Positions 28,378 through 35,932 are shown, numbered from the stretch's first letter. The stretch is DNA of 64,000 bases from Lactobacillus kullabergensis (GCF_000967195.1 NZ_KQ033871.1:1175828-1239827), one strand, 5' to 3'. The notes: generated by a model not told the origin, from the sequence alone. Program-made: numbers and translations.

Positions 28378-29487
28378 TTATAAAGAAATTAAGTTGTCTT
28401 TAGGTAAAGTAGAAAGTGTCTCAGGGGTTTGATTATGAATTAAAATGTCATCTTCAATTCTAACACCGCCTTTATTTGGCAAATAAATTCCTGGCTCAAC
28501 TGTATGAACCATGTTATTAACAAGTTCTTGTTTGCCAAAAGGTAAGGCAGGTTGACATAATTCATGTATTTCTAATCCGATGCCATGACCAATCCCATGA
28601 CCAAAATACTCTCCATATCCTTGTTCTGTAATGTAACTTCTGGCTGCTCGATCAACATCACTGCCATGATTGCCTGCAATAGCAGCTTCAATACCACGCC
28701 TTTGTGCTTCATGCACAATTTCATAAATTTTGTGCATTTCCTGGTCAACTTTGCCAACAGCAACAGTTCTGGTAATATCAGCAGCATAACCATGGTAAAA
28801 CGCGCCAAAATCAATTACAACCATATCGCCATCTTCAATCATTTTATCGCTGGCAACACCATGAGCCCATGCAGAACGCACCCCTGAGGCAATAATAGTA
28901 TCAAAGCTAGGACCATCACCGCCATTAATTTTAAAGTAGTAATCTAATTTTGCTCCGATTTTTCGCTCAACAGCACCTGGCTTAATCAAAGGCAATATTT
29001 CATTAAAGCTATCCATTGAGATATTAATCGCTTTACGCAACGTTTCTAATTCAAGTGCGTCTTTAACATTACGGACTTGTTCGACTAGTTCCTCGCATAT
29101 TTCGAAATCGATACCAGGGTTCAATCTTTGCAAGTTTGCAAACTCAACTGCAGAAACGAATTCACCTTCAATTAAAACTTTTTTTAAATTTGCCTCTTTT
29201 AATTGTTTAGAAATTTCAAGGTCTTGACCTTCTTTTTTCATTACCACCCTAATTTCACCGGGGGCCTCGGCTTTAATCTGATCGTCAAATCGTGAGTCAG
29301 AAAGTAAAATTCGATCTCCTTTTGAAGTTAAAATCAATTGAGCTTCTTCACCAGTAAAATTAGTCAGGTAACGATAATTTGCTTGGTTAAAAATTAACAG
29401 TCCATCGGCATTACGTTTTTTAATTAGTTCGGTAACCTTATTTATTCGCCTGTTAAGCAGCGTTAATAGTTCTTCCTTCTCAGTCAT
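28378..29487 (-). CDS. pepP: Xaa-Pro aminopeptidase/dipeptidase, M24 family
   Basis: Metallopeptidase that releases N-terminal residues before proline; useful with the peptide importer and PepX. The start at 29487 (MTEKEELL, 369 aa) has AGGAG 9 nt ahead. The ATG two codons earlier would be only 3 nt from it. An N-terminal creatinase-like domain precedes the pita-bread fold. The metal ligands are VIDFGAFYHGYAADITRT (two Asp), FGHGIGHGIGLEIHE (His), VEPGIYLP and RIEDD (Glu). It is YqhT-like and lies upstream of efp, as in Bacillus. Confidence 0.93.
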   Translation of the reverse strand: MTEKEELLTLLNRRINKVTELIKKRNADGLLIFNQANYRYLTNFTGEEAQLILTSKGDRILLSDSRFDDQIKAEAPGEIRVVMKKEGQDLEISKQLKEANLKKVLIEGEFVSAVEFANLQRLNPGIDFEICEELVEQVRNVKDALELETLRKAINISMDSFNEILPLIKPGAVERKIGAKLDYYFKINGGDGPSFDTIIASGVRSAWAHGVASDKMIEDGDMVVIDFGAFYHGYAADITRTVAVGKVDQEMHKIYEIVHEAQRRGIEAAIAGNHGSDVDRAARSYITEQGYGEYFGHGIGHGIGLEIHELCQPALPFGKQELVNNMVHTVEPGIYLPNKGGVRIEDDILIHNQTPETLSTLPKDNLISL

Positions 29488-29576
29488 ACCCATAATCTCC
29501 TGTATATCAATCTTTAACTTAATTTTAACCCTAAAAAGAGATACAATACTAACTTATTTTTACTAAATTAAAACAG

Positions 29577-29610
29577 AAAAAAGACGAGAAGCATATGCTT
29601 TTCGTCTTCT
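29577..29610 (-). terminator. Intrinsic terminator of rplU-rpmA
   Basis: 12-bp stem AAGACGAGAAGC/GCTTTTCGTCTT (one wobble) with an ATAT loop, then T-rich on the minus strand. It lies about 18 nt after the rpmA stop. Confidence 0.9.
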
Positions 29611-29625
29611 TGTTTAAGAACTAAA

Positions 29626-29922
29626 TTACTTAGCTTCTTCTTCAACCGGAATAACAGAAACTTGTTTTCTGTATTTATCTTTCCGCTCAAATTTAACTAC
29701 TCCATTTACTAAGGCAAATAAAGTATCGTCTCCACCCTGACCAACATTCTTACCAGGGTGAATCTTTGTACCACGTTGACGATAAATAATTGAACCAGCA
29801 TGAATGGTTTGACCATCTGCAGCTTTAGCGCCTAAACGACGTCCAGCTGAATTACGACCATTGGCAGTAGAACCTCCACCCTTGTGGTGGGCTAATAATT
29901 TAAGATTTAAAATATTCATCAT
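29626..29922 (-). CDS. rpmA: 50S ribosomal protein L27
   Basis: 98-aa large-subunit protein whose N-terminus reaches the peptidyl transferase centre. The core ([20 protein letters not shown]) is canonical. It carries a Firmicutes-type N-terminal extension ([11 protein letters not shown] before HHKGGG). The usual protease-recognition QFF is replaced by KLL, and the Prp protease gene normally found between rplU and rpmA is missing. AGAGGTGA lies just before the ATG pair. It starts 10 nt after the rplU stop. Confidence 0.96.
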   Translation of the reverse strand: MMNILNLKLLAHHKGGGSTANGRNSAGRRLGAKAADGQTIHAGSIIYRQRGTKIHPGKNVGQGGDDTLFALVNGVVKFERKDKYRKQVSVIPVEEEAK

Positions 29923-29932
29923 TACTTCACCT

Positions 29933-30247
29933 CTAGTTTAATTCAATTTTTTCAACTGTAACCTTAGTATAAGGTTGACGGTGACCATATTTTGAATGTG
30001 AGTGCTTCTTAGGCTTGTACTTGAAAGTAACTACTTTCTTTTCCTTGCCTTGCTTTTCAACTTTAGCAACAACTTTAGCACCTTTAACTAACGGTGTACC
30101 AACTTTAACATCTTTGCCATCGGAAGTAAGAACTACTTCATCAAAAGTAACTTCTTTGCCTTCTTCAGCATCAAGCTTTTCAACAAAAACACTATCGCCT
30201 TCAGCAACTTTATATTGCTTGCCACCGGTTTTAATAATTGCGTACAT
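29933..30247 (-). CDS. rplU: 50S ribosomal protein L21
   Basis: 104-aa large-subunit protein binding 23S rRNA. The N-terminus [18 protein letters not shown] and the C-terminal [15 protein letters not shown] are family signatures. It has a GGAGGG SD. It is preceded by a structured leader resembling the Firmicutes L21 leader and a good promoter, and followed directly by rpmA. Confidence 0.97.
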   Translation of the reverse strand: MYAIIKTGGKQYKVAEGDSVFVEKLDAEEGKEVTFDEVVLTSDGKDVKVGTPLVKGAKVVAKVEKQGKEKKVVTFKYKPKKHSHSKYGHRQPYTKVTVEKIELN

Positions 30248-30257
30248 TTACTACCCT

Positions 30258-30355
30258 CCAAAATTTACTTAGACTCGCCAATCGAGGTGCTCCGTAAAAG
30301 ACTTATTACCCCGAAATGTGCGGTTGCAGATGTGGAGGAACCCACAAATACAACT
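30258..30355 (-). promoter_or_regulatory. L21-leader-like structured 5' UTR of rplU
   Basis: Between the predicted start of transcription and the rplU SD, the minus strand is GC-richer than its surroundings. It can form a GTGG/CCAC hairpin, a central CGCACATTTCGGGG element and a CTCG/CGAG hairpin. The placement and size match the L21 leader found before rplU in Firmicutes, believed to mediate feedback by L21. The family assignment is from context and general appearance; a covariance-model search would settle it. Confidence 0.6.
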
Positions 30356-30360
30356 ACTAC

Positions 30361-30389
30361 ATAATACTACTCTTAAGTCTAGTTGGCAA
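30361..30389 (-). promoter_or_regulatory. Predicted rplU promoter
   Basis: Minus strand: -35 TTGCCA (30384-30389), 17-nt spacer, -10 TATTAT (30361-30366). Confidence 0.75.
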
Positions 30390-30390
30390 T

Positions 30391-30416
30391 AAAAAATACC
30401 CTTTTTATTGGGTAAA
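30391..30416 (-). terminator. Weak intrinsic terminator of the yitT gene
   Basis: Short stem TACCC/GGGTA with an 8-nt loop followed by six T on the minus strand, just after the stop of the YitT gene and abutting the rplU promoter. Confidence 0.6.
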
Positions 30417-30422
30417 TTGGCA

Positions 30423-31262
30423 TTAAATCTGCCACTTACCACCGTGTACTTTAGCAATATTTTCGGTAACAATAAATGCTTCACTGTCAATTTCGCGGGC
30501 TTTGGCAACTAATTGACCATACTCATTAGTATCAACAATTATAACTAATTGCTGCTTATCTTGGTCACTGTAACCACCCACAACGTTATAAACAGTCAGG
30601 CCATCGTAATCCTGCTGGAGCATTTGCCTAATTTTATCTAATTTAGTGTTACTCATTATGCGCACTTGATATTTTTTATCAAAACCAGTTTCAGTATATC
30701 GCATAGTAATAGTAGTAATGACCTGAGAAAAAGCTGCCAGTAAAAATGCTTCAGTTCCATCAACAAAAATGTTCAGTACAATGACCGACATATCAATGAC
30801 CATAAGCGATATAGCAGGGTCAACATAAAAATATTTTTTTATAATTAGTGGCGGAATTGTGGTCCCGCCAGATGAAGCGTTAATCCGGTAGAGCATTGTA
30901 ACACCAATGCCCATTAAAACCCCACCATAAATTACCGCCAGCATATTATTTGAAGTTAGTTTAAAGCTAGGGGTAATTGCCATTAAGACAGGTACTAAAA
31001 GACTGCCCAATGCAACTTTTTTTAACGTTTGTTTGCCTAAAAAGACGGCAGCTAAAATTAACATTAAGCCATTAACCACAAATACCGAAATTGAACGGTT
31101 AATTCCCCAAACAGCATCAATCAATATTGAGATTCCAGTCGAGCCACCAGCAGCAACATTTATTGGAGCATAAAAGAAGTTAATTGATATTGTGATTATT
31201 TCCAGACCAGCCAAGAAAAAGAGCCAGTATTGCCAGGTATGGGTTTGCTTTTGTGAGTCCAT
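30423..31262 (-). CDS. YitT family membrane protein (DUF161 plus DUF2179)
   Basis: 279-aa protein with five to six hydrophobic segments in the first 190 residues. These include an N-terminal one (YWLFFLAGLEIITISINFF) and the family motif (PINVAAGGSTGISIL). A soluble C-terminal DUF2179 domain follows (VRIMSNTKLDKIRQML, GGYSDQDKQQLVIIVD). The transported or sensed molecule is unknown. It has its own promoter (31295-31324) and a weak terminator, so it is probably monocistronic. Confidence 0.88.
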   Translation of the reverse strand: MDSQKQTHTWQYWLFFLAGLEIITISINFFYAPINVAAGGSTGISILIDAVWGINRSISVFVVNGLMLILAAVFLGKQTLKKVALGSLLVPVLMAITPSFKLTSNNMLAVIYGGVLMGIGVTMLYRINASSGGTTIPPLIIKKYFYVDPAISLMVIDMSVIVLNIFVDGTEAFLLAAFSQVITTITMRYTETGFDKKYQVRIMSNTKLDKIRQMLQQDYDGLTVYNVVGGYSDQDKQQLVIIVDTNEYGQLVAKAREIDSEAFIVTENIAKVHGGKWQI

Positions 31263-31294
31263 CTCATCTTCCTTCCATAAAATTGTTATTTTAC

Positions 31295-31324
31295 ATTTTA
31301 CAGGAAAGCAGCTAGATTATGCAA
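31295..31324 (-). promoter_or_regulatory. Predicted promoter of the YitT-family gene
   Basis: Minus strand: -35 TTGCAT (31319-31324), 18-nt spacer, -10 TAAAAT (31295-31300). Confidence 0.65.
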
Positions 31325-31418
31325 GGAATATGGGTTTTGGTTATGCTTGATCATTCTTAAAATCGCTTAAACTATAACTCAGAGGAATTTTTCTTAAATT
31401 ATTAAGAAATTATAAATA

Positions 31419-32750
31419 TTACTGTTCAGCAAGTTCGTATCTAATAGTCTGATTGCCTTCGTATGCTGGTAGACCTTTTTCAGCCCGATATAATGCTCGC
31501 TCAAACGCTTGATAACCTTTACTTGAACTAACGGCAAACTTGATATGGTATTTACTGGCAAATTCTCTGATATTCCAAGTACTGTCATGGGCAGCATAAG
31601 CTGTCACCAAAATCACGATATCCAGATCTTTGATTTGGTTTTCAATTACTTTTTTCTTGCCCTGAAAAGCATCAATGGGAATTGGAATTCCGTCATAACG
31701 ATTAACTATTCCTTCAAGCATAGCCTCATTTTGATTATTACCAATGGCAATTCCGACCCTTTGATAATGCAGATCCATTGCTAATTTAGGCAAATCAGCT
31801 TTCTTTGATTCAGTGCCACTCTTTTTCTTTTTATTTGCACTAGTTTGCCTTGACTGTTCAATTTGATAAATCCAGCGAATTTGAATTGCCTCAGCCGGAT
31901 TCTTTTTCAGACGCACATCCCCATCATACCATGCTAAGTCTACTATTGAACCATCAACTAACTTAATATTTTCGTCCCAATATTTACTTGAATCAACTGG
32001 TAAAAGAACTGCTTTACCATGAACTCGTAGTTTCTTGCCTTGAGCATTACGTGAAATAGCCAGATGTCCGGTTCTCCCCTGCACTACTGCATACTTAAAA
32101 GTTGAAATAGAATCAACTTCCATACTGGGCAGATCACGATAGCCAACAATTCTTAAAATAGTCGCTTCATAATGAGAACTTTTTTCTTCTGGCACAGCTT
32201 CAACAATATCCCCGCTTTTCAAATTCAAGGAATGGATCTGTGATTCTTTTAACGTATAAACGGTTCTATTACTGTCATTAATCAAATCACAGCCTGACAA
32301 TAATCGAACCACTGTATACCGCTTTCCTTTACGGTAATCTCTCTTAGGAGCTTTTGGCGTTTCAAGTGCCTGTTCAAAAACTTTTTTATCGATTAAATCT
32401 TTTGGAGCCTGAATAGATTTAATTGCTTCTTTTAAATCAACTAAATTTTGACGGTACTCTGTATTGATACCTTGAGCTAGCGTTAATTTCTGCGTAGCCG
32501 AAAGCACTGTATTTTTAGCTAAAATGTTTGTCGGATTATTAATTAGTCGCGTTAGACTTTTTAATAATAAATTAAGCTGCTGTAAATCAACATCTACAGT
32601 ATCTTTATCTTTTACGGTTGAATTGGTTTTTTCATCCATATCGGTCATACCTAAGATCAGTTTTATTGCAGCCAAGCCATTCTTAAGGCTCTTCTCATCT
32701 CCGGCAGTCTGATTAAGAATCCTTATTAAATTATTGCGATAATCAAACAT
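31419..32750 (-). CDS. Unknown protein with C-terminal DUF2325-like domain
   Basis: 443 aa, cytoplasmic. The N-terminal half is helical and polar (residues 1-150). A middle region with beta character follows (TVVRLLSGCDLI, GHLAISRNAQGKKLRVHGKAVLL). A Lys/Ser-rich linker (SANKKKKSGTESKKA) leads to a C-terminal Rossmann-like part (VGIAIGNNQNEAMLEGIV, LDIVILVTAYAAHDSTWNI). The last part resembles DUF2325. The function is unknown. AGG lies 8 nt before the ATG. It lies downstream of the DUF2207 gene, separated by a terminator. Confidence 0.75.
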   Translation of the reverse strand: MFDYRNNLIRILNQTAGDEKSLKNGLAAIKLILGMTDMDEKTNSTVKDKDTVDVDLQQLNLLLKSLTRLINNPTNILAKNTVLSATQKLTLAQGINTEYRQNLVDLKEAIKSIQAPKDLIDKKVFEQALETPKAPKRDYRKGKRYTVVRLLSGCDLINDSNRTVYTLKESQIHSLNLKSGDIVEAVPEEKSSHYEATILRIVGYRDLPSMEVDSISTFKYAVVQGRTGHLAISRNAQGKKLRVHGKAVLLPVDSSKYWDENIKLVDGSIVDLAWYDGDVRLKKNPAEAIQIRWIYQIEQSRQTSANKKKKSGTESKKADLPKLAMDLHYQRVGIAIGNNQNEAMLEGIVNRYDGIPIPIDAFQGKKKVIENQIKDLDIVILVTAYAAHDSTWNIREFASKYHIKFAVSSSKGYQAFERALYRAEKGLPAYEGNQTIRYELAEQ

Positions 32751-32798
32751 ATTTTTACCTGTCTTTATATTATTTACTTAAGTATAGCAAAAGCAAAA

Positions 32799-32821
32799 AA
32801 GTCCAGCGTTATGCTAGACTT
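32799..32821 (-). terminator. Intrinsic terminator of the DUF2207-like gene
   Basis: 9-bp stem AAGTCCAGC/GCTAGACTT (one G-T pair) with a short loop, followed by six T on the minus strand (32795-32800 region). Confidence 0.8.
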
Positions 32822-32837
32822 AAAATCAAAACTTATA

Positions 32838-34601
32838 CTAGAAAGCTCCACCACCGGAACCTCCACCAAAGCCACCGGATGAACCACTGGAAAAGCTGCT
32901 TGAACCAGTAGATATACTGTCGTTAAAGCAAGAATCAAAGTTGGCAGAAAAGCTATCTTTGCCGGTATTAGAGGCAAAACCATAGTAAAAGTAATCACTC
33001 TTTGCCAATTCTTCTTGAGTGAATTCGATTTTGAGCTGTTTCATTACTTTATTAGCTAAACCAAAAGCAACAGCATAAGGCATGATGTCTTCCCATAAAA
33101 TGATGTCACCCACATCCTTCATCTTAAACTTACCGATATCTTTCAACATTTTCTTGAAACCACGTATCTTTTCGGTTTCAATTTTTCCTTTTTCAGAATA
33201 TATGCCGGTACGTTTGATATTGAAAATCAGCGCCAGTAAACTCAAAATTAGGATCGAAGCTTCGCCAAAAACTATCACTAAAATAAACTTAAGTGAGCTC
33301 ATTAATGCTACTACAGAAGCAGCAAAACTGATGACCATCATTAAAATTATGATAGCAATATTTTTATTTTTTCGATTTATTAATGAATCAGGCAAATAAA
33401 CTTGCTTTTCCTTGCTGTCAAAATAATCTCCTGCCCAAAAATCAAAGTCGCTTCCTAGTTTCTTACCATGATATTTTTTCAAGGCTTGAGTGGTAAAACT
33501 AGTTCCATCCCCAATTTTGTTAAAAAGAGTTTTCATTAAACGGCTCTCGTCAATTATGCTTTCGTCTATCGCGGTTATCCGATAATAAGTTTTAAGATGG
33601 GTTTTATAATCTTCAATCTTAATTTTTTTCTGTGCTGCAAGTTCCATCAAATAGGCAGTAAACGCGCGATTATCCGGTTGCTTTGCGGTATCCAAAATTT
33701 GAGCTAATATTGGATCCACGTCAGGTATTTCATAGTTATGAGCCAATTCACGACTCTTGCGGGGCATAAAACCAATTTTTTGGGCTCTAAAGCCCTTAAT
33801 GATACCTAAAAGTCCTGCAATTAAGCTCAAAGCAATTAGCAAAAGACTCCTTTTTGCCCTTTTTTGTTGATTTAATAAAGTATCCTGTGCTAATTTTTTC
33901 TCTTGCTTTATCACTGCTTGGCGGTGATTCTTATTTTTGACATTTTGATTATCGGCAGTGATTTTAGGAGGGAAAATAGTATGAACTTCAATACCCATGT
34001 CACCAGCAAGATTTTCAGCTGTCATGACAATTTTTCCTTTTTGAGGATTAACTTGTAGACGTCCATCAAGTGGTCCGTGGGCCCATGCTTTTAGACCCTT
34101 TACAGGACCTGGAAAAATCACGCTTGCTTTGACATAGTTTAAGTCGGTGTCCCAACCGTCGCCAATAATTTTAAAATTAAGTTCGGCTACATCACGGTAA
34201 TTGGTAATGGCATTAGTGATACGATAAAAATAAGTAACAGTAAAGCGACTATTACTCTTTATATTGTGAAATACTTTAAAACGGTATCCCTTTTTATTTC
34301 TTTTGAGATCATAATCATTTGTTTTGCGACCCTTGTCGTTGTTATCTGCCACTTTTACTGAAGCATCAGCGATTTTCTGATTCGATTGTAGATTTTGTCG
34401 ATAAAAAACTCCATGTGCAGAACTGTTGAATTTATACGTAATTGCCCTTTTCATCGTCAACGAGCCGTCTGAGTTAACTTTAGCTGTAGTGATGTTTTTA
34501 GCAATATCATAATCAACATCGGCTTTTACTTCTTGTCCAGAAACAAAACAAAATAATAGAACTCCCAGTAGAGATATCAATTTTATAATTTTATGTTTCA
34601 T
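32838..34601 (-). CDS. DUF2207-like membrane protein with glycine-rich tail
   Basis: The start at ATG 34601 is chosen because AGG lies about 8 nt upstream and a clear signal peptide follows (KHKIIKLISLLGVLLFCFVS, cleavage near EVKA-D). This gives 587 aa. An extracellular domain of about 220 residues is followed by a membrane span (RSLLLIALSLIAGLLGIIKG), a cytoplasmic segment, two more spans (NIAIIILMMVISFAASVVAL; FILVIVFGEASILILSLLAL) and a tail of Ser/Gly repeats ending GGGSGGGAF. The pattern fits the widespread predicted-membrane family DUF2207, of unknown role. It has its own promoter. Confidence 0.83.
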   Translation of the reverse strand: MKHKIIKLISLLGVLLFCFVSGQEVKADVDYDIAKNITTAKVNSDGSLTMKRAITYKFNSSAHGVFYRQNLQSNQKIADASVKVADNNDKGRKTNDYDLKRNKKGYRFKVFHNIKSNSRFTVTYFYRITNAITNYRDVAELNFKIIGDGWDTDLNYVKASVIFPGPVKGLKAWAHGPLDGRLQVNPQKGKIVMTAENLAGDMGIEVHTIFPPKITADNQNVKNKNHRQAVIKQEKKLAQDTLLNQQKRAKRSLLLIALSLIAGLLGIIKGFRAQKIGFMPRKSRELAHNYEIPDVDPILAQILDTAKQPDNRAFTAYLMELAAQKKIKIEDYKTHLKTYYRITAIDESIIDESRLMKTLFNKIGDGTSFTTQALKKYHGKKLGSDFDFWAGDYFDSKEKQVYLPDSLINRKNKNIAIIILMMVISFAASVVALMSSLKFILVIVFGEASILILSLLALIFNIKRTGIYSEKGKIETEKIRGFKKMLKDIGKFKMKDVGDIILWEDIMPYAVAFGLANKVMKQLKIEFTQEELAKSDYFYYGFASNTGKDSFSANFDSCFNDSISTGSSSFSSGSSGGFGGGSGGGAF

Positions 34602-34636
34602 GTATTTTCCTGTCTTTCGTTCTTCGCTTTTCTTTA

Positions 34637-34666
34637 TTATACAGATTATGAAATACAATTAACAAA
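34637..34666 (-). promoter_or_regulatory. Predicted promoter of the DUF2207-like gene
   Basis: Minus strand: -35 TTGTTA (34661-34666), 18-nt spacer, -10 TATAAT (34637-34642). Confidence 0.7.
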
Positions 34667-34736
34667 TCAATTTGTACTCCTTTCTTTATTATCTATTTGA
34701 CTTTAAAAATAAGTTGGATAAAAAAGAAATTTCCGG

Positions 34737-34765
34737 TTGCAATTACAACAACTTTTCTCTATAAT
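34737..34765 (+). promoter_or_regulatory. Predicted tRNA-Arg promoter
   Basis: -35 TTGCAA (34737-34742), 17-nt spacer, perfect -10 TATAAT (34760-34765), about 36 nt before the tRNA 5' end. Confidence 0.78.
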
Positions 34766-34801
34766 AGTTAATGTTCTTGCGCAGGAATACGCAAAACTGA
34801 C

Positions 34802-34875
34802 GGTCTGGTAGCTCAGCTGGATAGAGCAACGGTCTTCTAAACCGTGGGTCGTGGGTTCGAATCTCACCCGGATCA
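34802..34875 (+). tRNA. tRNA-Arg (anticodon UCU)
   Basis: Full cloverleaf. The acceptor stem GGTCTGG/CCGGATC (two G-T pairs) is followed by the D arm GCTC...GAGC. The anticodon stem ACGGT/ACCGT has loop CTTCTAA, giving anticodon TCT for AGA codons. The T arm is GTGGG-TTCGAAT-CTCAC and the discriminator base A. The 3' CCA is not encoded (the sequence continues TTTTT), so it must be added by the CCA-adding enzyme. It is a single gene with its own promoter and terminator. Confidence 0.96.
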
Positions 34876-34887
34876 TTTTTCAAAAAA

Positions 34888-34921
34888 GAGCTATAACAAA
34901 GCGTGTTATAGTTCTTTTTTT
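34888..34921 (+). terminator. Bidirectional terminator of tRNA-Arg and the convergent membrane gene
   Basis: 11-bp stem GAGCTATAACA/TGTTATAGTTC (one wobble) with a 5-nt loop, T-run on the plus side and A-run on the other. It serves tRNA-Arg and, read in reverse, the gene ending at 34927. Confidence 0.9.
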
Positions 34922-34926
34922 GATCG

Positions 34927-35412
34927 CTAATTTTTCTTGATTTTTGATATCAGCACCCTTTGCCGTTTAGGATTTAACCGGTAATAACCTGAGAAAATTC
35001 CTAAAAAAGTTAAAACAACTGTTCCAAGAATCAGCAATAAAATGCTGTCTTCATGAAGTTCTCCGATAAATTCATATAGAGAAGATACCATCTTTAGCCA
35101 GCCACCAAGAGAAACAAAATACCAGGCAGTAGCCTTATCAATAAAACTCATAGCTGTACGCAAATCAGATTCATTTTTGATAATACTACCTAAAATCTTG
35201 ACTGCACGCCGTTTTTCAAGATAAATTTTGACAATAGGTATAATCCAGTACAAAGGAGAGATCTTTGGTTGTGCTTTACTTGATTGGTTAAATTCCTTCA
35301 AAAACCATTCATAATCATAAAGCTCCATTAATCCCTGATAAAGAGGAAAGGCAAACAACAACCAATCTCCTAAGAAACTGATGCAATTAATAAACAGTGA
35401 GATAATAAACAC
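34927..35412 (-). CDS. Small membrane protein of unknown function
   Basis: 161 aa with no recognised family. An N-terminal hydrophobic stretch (residues 1-28), a central basic helix (KIYLEKRRAVKILGSIIKN), a middle hydrophobic part (ATAWYFVSLGGWLKMVSSL) and a C-terminal span (SILLLILGTVVLTFLGIFSGYY) are followed by a basic tail. The start is GTG at 35412 with only a weak SD (AGAAAGAA). No later Met precedes the first hydrophobic segment. An 18-bp tandem repeat containing TATAAT lies just upstream and probably forms its promoter. Confidence 0.7.
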   Translation of the reverse strand: MFIISLFINCISFLGDWLLFAFPLYQGLMELYDYEWFLKEFNQSSKAQPKISPLYWIIPIVKIYLEKRRAVKILGSIIKNESDLRTAMSFIDKATAWYFVSLGGWLKMVSSLYEFIGELHEDSILLLILGTVVLTFLGIFSGYYRLNPKRQRVLISKIKKN

Positions 35413-35422
35413 TTCTTTCTAT

Positions 35423-35458
35423 ATCTTTTTATTATAAAACATCTTTTTATTATAAAAC
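35423..35458. repeat. Tandem 18-bp repeat carrying a -10 box
   Basis: Two exact head-to-tail copies of ATCTTTTTATTATAAAAC (35423-35440 and 35441-35458). On the minus strand each contains TATAAT, so the promoter of the 34927-35412 gene has a duplicated -10 element 11-30 nt from the GTG start. Confidence 0.85.
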
Positions 35459-35663
35459 TGAATTATTATTTTTACTTGCCATTATTTTAGTCGTTACCGA
35501 CCTGTTATTCAAAAAAATTATTCAAATCTTGGCAAGCTATTTTGCTAATTGAAAAAGAAAAAATATTTTTTTAATAATTAACTAACTTTTTCTTTCCCAA
35601 TAAAAAGACTATTAGATACTTAAAGCTTGATATACCAATGAAATTTTTTCTTTAAAAATTCTC
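35459..35663. other. AT-rich gap without visible gene
   Basis: Between the repeat upstream of the small membrane gene and the promoter of the leader-peptide transcript. No ORF, hairpin terminator or clear operator was recognised; it probably holds upstream promoter sequence for both divergent units. Confidence 0.5.
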
Positions 35664-35692
35664 TTGCTTTTTTTATGCTATTAAGTTATGAT
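35664..35692 (+). promoter_or_regulatory. Predicted promoter of the leader-peptide/EIIC-like transcript
   Basis: -35 TTGCTT (35664-35669), 17-nt spacer, -10 TATGAT (35687-35692). Transcription would start near 35699, leaving a leader of about 230 nt before the transporter ATG. Confidence 0.72.
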
Positions 35693-35723
35693 ATTGCTTA
35701 AATATTTATGAGAGGTAAAGATT

Positions 35724-35795
35724 ATGACGGCAATTAAAAAAATTAATCAACCGCAAGTTAAATATTATTTCTGGTACTTCAGCTATTTGATCTGA
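35724..35795 (+). CDS. Leader peptide rich in aromatic residues (23 aa)
   Basis: A short ORF of 23 codons ending in TGA. The peptide is MTAIKKINQPQVK followed by YYFWYFSYLI, with seven aromatic residues among eight at positions 14-21 (Tyr, Tyr, Phe, Trp, Tyr, Phe, then Ser, Tyr). AGAGG lies about 9 nt before the ATG. It lies between a promoter and a terminator hairpin upstream of the EIIC-like gene, the layout of a transcription-attenuation leader. Ribosome stalling at Tyr/Phe/Trp codons is the likely signal. No protein function is expected. Confidence 0.72.
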   Translation: MTAIKKINQPQVKYYFWYFSYLI

Positions 35796-35819
35796 GTGCC
35801 TAGTTTGTCATTGTCTTAG

Positions 35820-35918
35820 ACACACAGTTCAATCTTCATGACAATTGTGTGTTTAAAAGATTTAAGTACTTTCTTCTCTGAAGACTCACACAGTTGTCGT
35901 CATCTGTGTGAGTTTTTT
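35820..35918 (+). promoter_or_regulatory. Predicted transcription attenuator before the EIIC-like gene
   Basis: Hairpin 1: ACACACAGTT (35820-35829) pairs with AATTGTGTGT (35843-35852). Hairpin 2: ACTCACACAG (35884-35893) pairs with CTGTGTGAGT (35904-35913) followed by TTTTT, an intrinsic terminator. The 5' arms of both hairpins share CACACAGTT, so the 3' arm of hairpin 1 could pair instead with the 5' arm of hairpin 2 and prevent termination. Leader codons 18-20 (TACTTCAG) can also pair with CTGAAG at 35878-35883. The exact switch is inferred, not shown. Confidence 0.68.
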
Positions 35919-35932
35919 ATTGGGAGAGTAAA

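Noticed and set aside
30269-30508. 79-residue ORF across the rplU leader
   Set aside because: It overlaps the yitT 3' end, the rplU promoter and the structured leader, and has no family pattern; a shadow frame.
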